A stretch of DNA of 64,000 nucleotides from Bidens hawaiensis. Lineage: Eukaryota > Streptophyta > Magnoliopsida > Asterales > Asteraceae. The stretch spans positions 992,001 to 1,056,000 of the forward strand of contig JAIQDT010000001.1 in the NCBI GenBank assembly GCA_021521415.1. Reading direction: 5' to 3'. The position numbers were made by a program, and so were the translations under genes. Shown piece after piece: positions 25,094 through 34,006 of the stretch. Positions within the stretch are counted from its first letter, which is position 1. Every line of letters starts with the position of its first letter. The notes under the pieces were generated by a model. The model worked only from the letters and a program-made list of their open reading frames with translations. It did no database searches and was not told the origin of the DNA.

Positions 25094-25504
25094 GGAACTT
25101 TCCGTTTACACACTTGTTACTGATTACTTCTTCCAACATGGTGTTAAATGCAACCAAGAAGTTCAGCACAAACAATTGATCACTAGTTGTTTTCCTCCCA
25201 AGATATTCAAAATACCTTGACGGCCTCAACATTTGGGTCGTATGCTTAAACTCATTGTTCCATTCCTTAACTACTTGATCCGAGTTACGTGCTCTAATCA
25301 TCTTGTTCACATTAGTATCACCCATCAGGATTCCAAGCAACGTATGCACAAGTTGTGGTGTTATATGTATCTTAGCTACCCCAACGTGTAGGAAACATGT
25401 TTTATGGTTATAGTTCTTCATCAACCAGTATCAAAGACTTATTGGTATCTGTTCTAGCTTAAGTTAAAGTATTGTGCCAAACTCGATTTCTTTAGCAACC
25501 TTTC
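25094..25504 (-). pseudogene. Plant-mobile-domain/Ulp1-associated-type pseudogene, downstream part of split exon
   Basis: The minus strand continues an exon begun at 36605-36688, on the other side of the Gypsy insertion. It reads VAKEIEFGTIL, YWLMKNYNHKTCFLHVG, IHITPQLVHTLLGILMG, VVKEWNNEF, then SDQLFVLNFLVAFNTMLEEV. The pattern (aligned '...EIGFG.LL', 'YWLV.NF.', 'I.IT...V...LGIP.G') fits the N-terminal domain of large plant families of transposon-associated genes with plant mobile or Ulp1-like domains. In-frame stops occur at 25464-25466 (TAA) and 25431-25433 (TGA). The exon is cut at 25094 by LTR DNA. Positions 25500-25504 are the CTTTC target-site duplication. Family assignment is from motif memory, while coding origin is clear from the sequence. 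Confidence 0.6.
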
Positions 25505-25820
25505 TGTCATACCCTCAAAATCCACTAACGGAGTTTTACCTTCAGAGGGTCTGAACTAACAGGATCAGATTCATTAGTTATAATCAAACCATAAAAACGT
25601 TTACGAGTAATTAAATGCGGAAACGTAAAAACTATAAAATAAATGTTGCGTCACGCATGACAACTTAAACCCAATGATAACAGTTTTAAATAGTTTGCAT
25701 AAACAAAAGCGTTTCAGTTAATGCATGATCCTATACCGCGCGCCCGCCTCGGCTACCTGAGAATAACATACTAAAAGTGTCAACACAAGGTTGGTCAGTT
25801 CACAAGTTTAAATAAAATAA

Positions 25821-25881
25821 AGCGTTTAGCGTTTGCGTTCAGCGTTTTGCGTTTAGCGTTTTGCGTTCAGCGTTTTGCGTT
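25821..25881. repeat. GCGTTTAGCGTTTTGCGTTC short tandem array in the LTR
   Basis: Alternating 'gcgtttagcg', 'gcgttcagcg' and 'ttttgcg' units over about 60 bp. It is duplicated at 34323-34381 in the other LTR, with one C-to-A difference. Confidence 0.8.
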
Positions 25882-27666
25882 ACCAGATAGTGTTAAATCA
25901 ATTATATATAGATAGGTAGCTAGCCTATACAACAAGTATTACTAAGTGTTCGACACCGAAGCTGACTGTTTATCAAGTGCCTTGTCACCAGGTCATCCAG
26001 ACCATGGTACGTGTTAGCCAAAATTACACCCGCTCGACCTCCAGTCGAGTTTAGCGTTGGGTGGGGTTTGTCAAACCCAGTAGTACTACTCAACAGTGAC
26101 TCGCTATTCCAAATATTAACCGGTTCGATGTGTAGGACTTCAAATGTTTCGTTTGCCACTTAGCCTTTACAAGTGATATATAATTTACTAACAAAATCTT
26201 AAATGCGTTTATCGGAGTATGTTATCTCCCCCAAGTGAAAAGCGTTTAAAACAGCTTAAAGGGGTAAGTGAAACTCACTGTTTGCGAAGAATTCCCAAAA
26301 TAAATCACCAAGTGATGCGCGTCACAGAAAAACTCTCTCTAGCGTTCTAAAACAACAAGGAGATTTTCTAAGTATCGGAACTAATATCGAGTCTCTAGAC
26401 CCAGCACATAATTCCTAATCACAAGATACGTTTTGTGTTTGTTTATGAATCGTGTGTGACTTAACGAGTACATTTGTGATACGATACGTGTGTGAGCAAT
26501 TATTTACGTGCCATGTATTAATAATGTACATCACTAGCAATTACTTCCCGTAAGGGCAATTTGGTCACCCATAACAATTAACTAGCAATTATTCCCCGCA
26601 AGGGCAATTTGGTCAAAACACGACAACTATTTAGCAAGTATTCCCCGCAGGGGCAAATTGGTCAAAACATAACAATTAACTAGCAATTATCATGTTTCAT
26701 ACATTTTCACAAAATTCAGCAGCTAGTTTCACCGAGACAGAAATTCTACTTGAAAGATTGTACTAAAGCATCTCAATTAATTTACCAAAAATCATCACTA
26801 AAGCATGCATTTTTTAGGTTTCCAGAACATATTTTATTTTATTTTTATTCCACATAGATTTCTCATAATGATCAAAACACTACAGCAAGCTCATAACAGT
26901 CAAACTCATGCGCAATAGAATGTTATTTGAAATTCCCGTTAAATGAAAAATCCAACAAATGCAAGACCACATGGGTTAGGTTCCTAACTCAATAAGTTAA
27001 CCTCCAGAAGTGGAACCAACCTAATTGGTCTCGTAGTTCATGAGATATAACATTTACAAAACAACCTAACAGCAGGTCTAACAACTCATCTTTGCACAAC
27101 GTTTTTGTAAAATCATAAAGGTTAACTTTTACACGTCCAAAATTTGCAAATTAACATTTTTTAGAAACTAGACTCAACCTAGTTTACTGTAGTATCAATT
27201 ATCTCAACCAATTTTCAGATTTACACCACGTTACAGTCAATTGAACATCAACAACACAATCTGTCCAGAAACTGTTTGCATCCAAACTCAACATATTAAC
27301 TATCTATGGACCACAAATCATTCATATAACATTCTAGACACTATAACCACTATCCATGCATATCAATTACACCATACACACATGGTTAGGGTTTTATTTG
27401 ATCTCAAACTCAAAGACACAACAATTAACATGCAATAGCACCAATACTAGCTATCAATTCAACAATCAATACATCTTTCAATCAAAACAAGACACATGAA
27501 CACCATCACATATAAAAATCAGACCTAGGGTTTATAATTAACCCATTAAAATCAAAATTAAGCATAGAGGATGCATAGGATAGTTGTTTATACCTTCCTA
27601 ACACCTTAATCTTCAATCAAACTTGAACAATCTTGATTGTATGTGTGTATATGAGGCCGATCGCAA

Positions 27667-27683
27667 GGGGGGGGGGGGGGGGG
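27667..27683. repeat. Poly-G run (17 G) in the 3' LTR
   Basis: Seventeen consecutive G residues; the other LTR has nineteen at 36168-36186. On the coding (minus) strand this is a C run shortly upstream of the TATA-containing region of the LTR's plus-strand complement. Confidence 0.9.
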
Positions 27684-28116
27684 CTTAGAGCTGCCGTCGG
27701 GTTTGGGAGGGAGAGAAAGAGTGTTAGGGTTTTAGTTTATGTTATTATTTATAATAACATGTTACACTTTAGTCCCTCAACTTCCAAATGTTACTTTTCT
27801 AGCTTAAATAACTAGTTCTAGCACATTGAGTTAACGTTTATACCATGTTATCACATAACACATAAGTCTAACACATAATTATCACATAATTATTGTTTTG
27901 ACGTTTTTTGTTTATTCACCAATCGTTTGCGTCAACTCGTTTTCGTTTCGGTGCAATTCCCGAAAGACTACACATGTAGTAAGTGTTAAGCGTCATTTAA
28001 ACCCTAGTTTAAATGTAATGAGGTGTGCGTTATAGATTCAGTGATCTTTAAGTTTGAATTGACGGAGTTGAGTTAACGGAGTTAACGGAGTTAACCTGAA
28101 ATTGACGATTGTCACA

Positions 28117-28127
28117 TCATTCCCATG
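28117..28127 (-). other. Polypurine tract of the Gypsy element
   Basis: The minus strand reads CATGGGAATGA immediately before the 3' LTR (TGTGAC). It is a short purine-rich primer site in the expected position; the exact left limit is uncertain. Confidence 0.6.
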
Positions 28128-28248
28128 ACAAAGAATTTTCGTCCCGAAAATTTGAGTCAAGTCATGATGAGTGTCTGAAAAGGTAAGAAAAATTTTCAGT
28201 TTGTCATATCATCCCCTAGTAGAAAGAAATTTCGTCCCGAAATTTAAT

Positions 28249-29592
28249 TCATACCTCCGGTGATTTCTGACGGTTTGTCGGGTTTCGCGGTTTCCGGTGT
28301 TTGGTCAGCCCTTCAAAAAGGTGAGGATACTTTTTCATCATTTGATCCTCGCGTTCCCACGTGAACTCCGGTCCACGTCTCGAGTTCCAACGAACCTTAA
28401 CGATTGGAATTTTGCTGTGCTTGAGTGTTTTAGTTTCCCAATCCAAAACTTCAACTGGTTCTTCAATGAAGCGTAGCTGTTCATCAACTTGCAATTCGTC
28501 CAAAGGGACTACTTGGGTTTCATTAGATAGGCATTTCTTCAAATTGGATACGTGGAAGACATTGTGTACACTGCTGAGTTCCGCTGGTAAGTTCAGTCGG
28601 TACGCCACCGGACCAACGCGTTCCGTTATCCGGTAAGGACCAACGTATCGTGGGTTGAGTTTGTTTCGCTTCCCAAAGCGAACCACACCTTTCCAAGGTG
28701 AGACTTTGAGTAACACTTGGTCATTCACTTGAAATTCGAGAGGTTTTCGGCGCTTGTCGACGTAACTCTTTTGGCGATCTCGTGCTGCTGCCATGCGATT
28801 TCGGATTTGAACAATCTTTTCCGAAGTTTCGAGTACTAGTTCTGGACCAGTGATTTGGCTATCACCCACCTCTGCCCAGCAGAGAGGTGATCGACACATT
28901 CGTCCGTACAGTGCTTCAAACGGCGCTGCTTTAATACTTGCGTGGTAGCTGTTATTATACGAAAACTCTACCAAAGGTAAGTGAGGTTCCCAACTTTTTC
29001 CGAAATCCAATACACATGCACGCAACATGTTCTCTAAGGTCTGAATAGTTCGTTCACTTTGCCCATCCGTCTGAGGATGGTAGGCTGTGCTCATATCAAG
29101 GCGTGTGCCTAGGGCACTCTGTAGCGACTTCCAAAAGTGCGAAGTGAAACGGGAATCTCGATCAGAAATGATTGAGACAGGCACTCCGTGTCTAGACACT
29201 ACTTCCTTCATGTAGACGCGAGTCAATCTTTCCATTTTGTCCGATTCCTTAATCGCTAAAAAGTGTGCAGACTTAGTCAACCGGTCAACGATCACCCAGA
29301 TGGTATCGCATCCCGTCGGTGTCTTAGGTAAACCCATGATAAAATCCATTGAAATGTGTTCCCATTTCCACATTGGAAGTTCCGGTTGTTGTAGTAGGCC
29401 AAATGGTTTCTGGTATTCTATTTTGACTCTGGCAATGTCGGCTTTCATGTTTGGCCACCAGTAAAGTGCCTTTATGTCATGATACATTTTATCTGAGCCA
29501 GGGTGGATATAATATCGGGACTTGTGTGCCTCGTCCATTACCAGAGTTCTCAACTCTCCGAACCGTGGAACCCAAATCCGGTTCTCAAAATA
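28249..29592 (-). pseudogene. Gypsy integrase with chromodomain-like C terminus (damaged)
   Basis: The frame follows an in-frame TGA (29593-29595). Order: HHCC region start ([23 protein letters not shown]), catalytic core with D at [12 protein letters not shown] at [17 protein letters not shown] and E at [15 protein letters not shown], a C-terminal DNA-binding region ([18 protein letters not shown]), then a chromodomain-like tail ([27 protein letters not shown]). The DDE triad is intact. The zinc-binding half with the CxxC is missing: MKADIA runs straight into RVKIEYQKP, where family members have about ten extra residues holding both cysteines. Stop at 28249-28251. Role in an intact element: inserting cDNA into the genome, with the tail thought to target chromatin. 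Confidence 0.9.
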
Positions 29593-30330
29593 TCAGACCC
29601 CGTCCGATCTGGTTTCAAGTTGCTTGTTCATGCCCCGCATGAGTTCCGATGGAAGATTATCATCTTTCAAAGCTTCGAGTTGCGTCTCGCGAATCTGATC
29701 GGGTAAGTTGGCACGAATCGTGAGTTGCAATGCTCGCACTCGCCTGGGTTTATCGGTTTCTTTTCTACTGAGGGCGTCAGCCACTACATTGGCCTTGCCA
29801 GGGTGGTACTTGATGGCACAATCATAATCTTTAAGTAGCTCGACCCAACGACGCTGTCGCATGTTCAGCTCCTTCTGATCGTAGATATGTTGGAGACTCT
29901 TGTGGTCGGTGTAAATGGTAAACTTGGTACCGTACAAGTAATGCCTCCATATCTTAAGGGCAAACACCACAACTCCGAGTTCCAAATCATGGGTCGTGTA
30001 ATTCTTCTCGTGAACCCGTAGTTGTCGAGAGGCATAAGCTATAACCTTCTCTAGTTGCATCAGCACGCAACCGAGACCTTGTATCGATGCGTCACAATGT
30101 ACCTCGAAATTCTCTGTTCCCTCGTGTAGGGCTAGAATAGGGGCGCTACAGAGTTTGGTTTTCAACAGTTGAAAAGCGGATTCTTGCGCGTCACCCCAAT
30201 TGTACTTAGTGCCTTTGTGAGTCAAAGCGGTGAGGGGTTGAGCAATCTTTGAAAATCCCTCGATGAAACGTCGGTAGTAGCCGGCCAGTCCTAGGAATTG
30301 CCACACCTCAGTCGGAGTCTTAGGTGCTTC
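29593..30330 (-). pseudogene. Gypsy RT C-terminal part and RNase H
   Basis: The same frame as the RT piece, separated from it by a TAG at 30331-30333. It contains [19 protein letters not shown] (RT thumb/connection) and the RNase H-like domain with [16 protein letters not shown], the glutamate-bearing [19 protein letters not shown], and the aspartate in TIYTDHKSL. It ends with [17 protein letters not shown]. Acidic residues needed for RNA strand removal are present. It ends at TGA 29593-29595 (a CGA-to-TGA type change would explain it), after which the integrase frame continues in phase. Confidence 0.9.
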
Positions 30331-31149
30331 CTAGTTTTTGATGGCCTCTACCTTACCGGGATCGACATGGATACCGTTCTCATTGATCACATGTCCTAAA
30401 AAGTGAACCTCGCGAAGCCAAAACTCACATTTCGAGAGTTTTGCGTACAGTTGTTCCTTCTTCAATAATTCCAGAATTACCCTTAAGTGTTCCTCGTGGT
30501 CAGCCTTGTCCTTGGAGTAGACGAGAATATCATCAATAAACACAATTACAAACTTGTCGAGGTACGCCTTGCATACTCGATTCATAAGATCCATAAATAC
30601 GGCTGGTGCGTTAGTTAAGCCAAAAGGCATAACCGAAAACTCGTAGTGACCATACCGTGTTCTGAAAGCCGTCTTTGAGATATCTTCTTCGCGCACTCTT
30701 AGTTGATGGTAACCGGATCGCAGATCGATCTTCGAGTAGTAACTCGATCCTTGGAGTTGGTCAAACAGATCATCAATTCGGGGTAAAGGATAACGGTTCT
30801 TGACCGTCACCTTGTTCAACTCCCGGTAGTCGATACACATGCGGAAAGTCCCGTCCTTCTTTCGGACAAATAAGACAGGGGCTCCCCATGGTGATGAGCT
30901 AGGTCGGATAAAACCCTTATCCAACAAATCTTGTAACTGGGTGGACAACTCCTGAAGCTCCGCCGGTGCGAGCCGATACGGGGCTCGTGCTATGGGTGCT
31001 GCACCGGGTGTCAACTCGATTTGGAATTCGACTTGTCGTATAGGAGGGAGTCCAGGCAAATCCTCCGGGAAAACTTCTGGAAAATCTCGCACAATCGGTA
31101 TATCTTCAATTCGCTTTTCTTCCGCGGGTTTCTCAACAATATGCGCCAA
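30331..31149 (-). pseudogene. Gypsy reverse transcriptase core
   Basis: Palm and finger motifs are all present: [86 protein letters not shown] and the catalytic [14 protein letters not shown] (xxDD). It terminates at TAG 30331-30333, where a tryptophan codon is usual in this family (AIKNxEAPKTP). The protease piece upstream is in another frame; the frame break lies near 31155, at a CCCCGG run. Role: copies element RNA to DNA using the initiator-Met tRNA primer. Confidence 0.95.
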
Positions 31150-31963
31150 AATTGCCGGGGTGACCCTTTCGTAGATACTTCTGCGCCTTCATGAGGGTAA
31201 TGACGCTGGTGGTCATGCCGCTTCTTTCGCCTCGGATCGAAATGATCTCGCCGGAAGGGGTAGTAATGTGGACTATCTTGTCATAACATATAATCTCCGC
31301 TTGGTTCTCGGATAACCAGTCCATGCCGACAACGACATCGAAACTACTAAGCGTAAAAGGAATAAGGTCAATATAAAAAAGATGACCTGACAGTTTTAAC
31401 TTACATCCCGCAAGTACATGAGTCGTTACTATAGTCTTTCCGTCAGCTAATTCAACAGGAAACTTAGCATCTAACGGAGTTGGAGTTAGGTCTAAGAGTT
31501 GACTAAAGGCTTTCGACACAAAACTCCTATCAGCTCCAGTGTCAAACAATACAGAAGCAAAACAATCGTTCACAGGGAACTTACCAGTCACCACGTACGG
31601 ATCATTGCGGGCATGACCCGACCCAATAACAAAAGCTCTTCCTTTACCATTGTTTCCACCACCACTGCCACTTCCATTACCTCCATTGTTGTCGTTCTGC
31701 TTCAGCTTAGGGCAGTCCTTCTTAAAATGTCCCTCTTGTCCACACTCAAAACATCCCTTGGTTGTCATGGGTGGTTTAGGAGCACCCTTTGCCGCAAGGT
31801 CTCCTCTACATTCCTTTACTTGGTGACCCATCTTTCCGCATCTCTGACACTTGACACGGTCACACGGGCCAGCATGATGATAGTTGCACCTGTTGCACTT
31901 CGGATATTTCCCAGCATATCCGCTCGAACCCTGCCTGCCACCGTTGTTATTGTTATTGTGACC
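31133..31963 (-). pseudogene. Gag C terminus (zinc knuckles) and aspartic protease
   Basis: Continues the gag frame after TAG 31964-31966. First comes a cysteine/histidine cluster (KCNRCNYHHAGPCDRVKCQR then CGKMGHQVKEC), then a canonical CX2CX4HX4C knuckle (CFECGQEGHFKKDC), a glycine/asparagine linker, and a retropepsin-like domain with the active-site triplet in VLFDTGADRSFVS and the later hydrophobic-hydrophobic-glycine VVVGMDWL. It ends out of frame with RT at 31133 because of a one-base frame change near 31155. Knuckles bind element RNA; the protease cuts the polyprotein. Confidence 0.9.
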
Positions 31964-32812
31964 CTAATTGTTGAAGCACCGGGTGAATTCGGGCTTTCGG
32001 TAGTGTTGCTGCTGTGGGGGGTTCGAGGATGAGGATCTGGTGTTGTCAAACTTTTTCTTTCCATAGCTCTGGTTGTTGTTGCTGCTGTTGTCAGTACTCG
32101 GGTTGTCACGGGCTTTAGTGGTTGAACCCCTAGGTGGTAGCGCACCTTGGGTCACTGCTTGATCCGTTAGTTTGTGAGCTAACCGAATCGCTTGTTGAAT
32201 CGTGGCTGGTCTGGAAGACGTCACCATGCCCTGAATCTGTGGTGCTAACCCATCAATATACATTTCAATCCTCTTACTCGGCGGGTCTACCATCCGTGGA
32301 CACATCACAGCCAACTCGTGAGAACGGGTGGTGTAGGCTTCAATTTCTGAACCCACCATCTTCAATGACCAAAACTCAGATTCCAACTTTGCAATCTCCT
32401 CCCTAGGACAGTACTCTTCTCGCATCATGTTTTTGAACTCCTCCCAGTTCATCGCGTTAGCCAGTTCCAATCCAAGGATCTGCACGTTCGAATTCCACCA
32501 AGTGAGGGCAGAATCCTCAAGTGTTCCAGCAGCGAATTTGACCCTACTGGCAGGGGGACAATTACACATCTCAAACGCCGATTCGGCCTTCTCAGCCCAA
32601 CGCAGGAAACCTATAGCTCCCTCAGTGCCCTTAAACGTACTGGGCTTGCAGTCAAAGTAGTTCTTGAAGGTACACATTCCAATTGGACCTCCAGCTTGGT
32701 TCTGTACATGTGCGGCTAGAGCGGCCGCCGCGTGGTCATTCAGCAGAGTTTGGAGTTCTGCTGCAGTCAGGTTGATGTTGCCACGTCCGTGTCCAGCGTT
32801 TCTTCCTGCCAT
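31964..32812 (-). pseudogene. Gypsy Gag N-terminal/capsid region
   Basis: Starts MAGRNAGHGRGNINLTAAE at 32812. The capsid-type domain includes FLRWAEKAESAFEMCNCPP, ALTWWNSNVQ, WEEFKNMMREEYCPREE, and MVDPPSKRIEMYIDGL, the pattern of plant retrotransposon gag proteins. An asparagine/serine-rich tail follows. TAG at 31964-31966 (CAG-to-TAG would explain it) interrupts a frame that otherwise runs on into the zinc knuckles. Gag forms the virus-like particle in the cytoplasm. Confidence 0.92.
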
Positions 32813-33064
32813 TTCCTAGAATCACAGCATAAAATGTTAAACATGAATTTTTCTTTCATATGAAACACACCATACATGTAATAAAAGATAGGTAAGAAAG
32901 AAATAAAAGGAACAAACATCACATCACAACCATATATTAATCCAAATAATAATTCATGATTAAAACCATTGTATTCGCTACAAAGTATTTAAAACCAATC
33001 CTTAAAATCATAGAAAAATAATAGTTTGGATGGAGACAACCCCTCCATCTAGGTGTTATCATCC

Positions 33065-33829
33065 TTAGATGTCATCGTCTGAGGACACCTCTGAGTGTGC
33101 CTCCTCCTCAGCCGGTTCTTCCTCCAGTTCTTCTTCAGATTCCTCCTCGGGATCTTCCTCGGGATCCTCCTCAAGCTCCTCTTCGGGATCTTCTTCGGTT
33201 TCCTCTTCAGGCTCTGCCTCAGGCTCGGCCTCAGGCTCTGCCTCAGGTTCGGCTGCGTTCTGAGCAATTTGCATTTGTAAGACATCGCAACGCTCTAGAG
33301 CTATCTCGGTTCGGGTCCTTGCTACTTGGAGTTGCTCTTGCAAGTCTATCATCTTGGCTTGCATCTTTCTCATAATCTTCATCTGTTGATCACTAGCCTC
33401 TTGCATTTCCTTCATTGCCGCTGTCATGCGGGAAATTTCCTCCTTAGTCTCGGTTCCATCTTTCAACAGCCCGGAAACGTTAGTTCTCGTATAGCGCATG
33501 TAACCCACATCACGCTCCAAACAAGAAACGACAGCTGCGAGAACTCGCTCTACAGGTTCGGTTATGGGTGGTAAGGTGTTGGGGTAAGCAGGGTGGTTCG
33601 GGTGAGGTAACAGGGAAACTTGTTCACGGTAGACTATACGCCTGATCATATTAGGGTACCAATCCCAGCTAACTTCGTTTTCGTACATGCCTCCGGATAA
33701 GCGATACCTCTTCGGTGCAGGCGCTTAGAGTTCCGGGACTACACGAGGTGGCGATGAGGTAGGTAACTGCGGTTCCTTCCCATGAGCATGAGTCATCGGA
33801 TCGGATGATAATGATGGTGGCGTCGACAT
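33065..33829 (-). pseudogene. Extra ORF upstream of Gypsy gag: coiled coil plus acidic repeat tail
   Basis: Between the 5' LTR and gag, in gag-sense orientation, a frame starts MSTPPSLSSDPMTHAHGKEP (33829). It meets TAA at 33725-33727, continues APAPKRYRLSGG then MYENEVSWDWYP, and ends at 33065. The middle (about residues 95-175) is a probable coiled coil (for example MKEMQEASDQQMKIMRKMQA). The last ~50 residues are E/P repeats (AEPEAEPEAEPEAEPEEETE) ending SEVSSDDDI. Canonical Ty3/Gypsy elements lack such an ORF here. It may be a protein made separately, a gag leader, or captured host sequence; I cannot identify a homologue. Antisense serine-rich frames are shadows. Confidence 0.65.
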
Positions 33830-33990
33830 CCCTACAGGTAAGCCGTGTATGCGCGCGCGTATGAGTGAAAGAGGTAAAGAGGTAAGATAACAAAGACTAC
33901 ACAAACATATGCAGTGCGTATTATTATAACTAATGGGTCGTCGCGGTAATAGTCTAGTATGCATGCAATTTCTAGTTCGCTATAACCAAT

Positions 33991-34003
33991 GGCTCTGATA
34001 CCA
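33991..34003 (-). other. Primer binding site (initiator-Met tRNA)
   Basis: The minus strand reads TGGTATCAGAGCC three bases inside the 5' LTR boundary. It is the standard plant PBS complementary to the 3' end of initiator methionine tRNA. Confidence 0.95.
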
Positions 34004-34006
34004 ATC

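Larger units (their letters stand above)
25505..28116 (-). repeat. Gypsy 3' LTR
   Basis: 2,612 bp, TGTCATACCC...GTCACA on the plus strand. It is nearly identical to 34007-36604, and the first base differences are at 25510 (T versus C) and 25530 (C versus T). It contains a GCGTTT-rich short tandem array (25821-25881), a 17-G run (27667-27683) and repeated 'ggagttaac' units near its right end. It carries no gene; open frames inside it recur in the other LTR and are spurious. Confidence 0.95.

Noticed and set aside
27241..27438. Open frame repeated at 35742-35939, also the 79-codon frames at 25920 and 34422
   Set aside because: Duplicated only because both lie in the two LTRs of the Gypsy element; there is no sign of coding selection.
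33069..33263. Serine/glycine repeat frame on the plus strand
   Set aside because: Antisense shadow of the Glu/Pro repeat tail of the extra Gypsy ORF.
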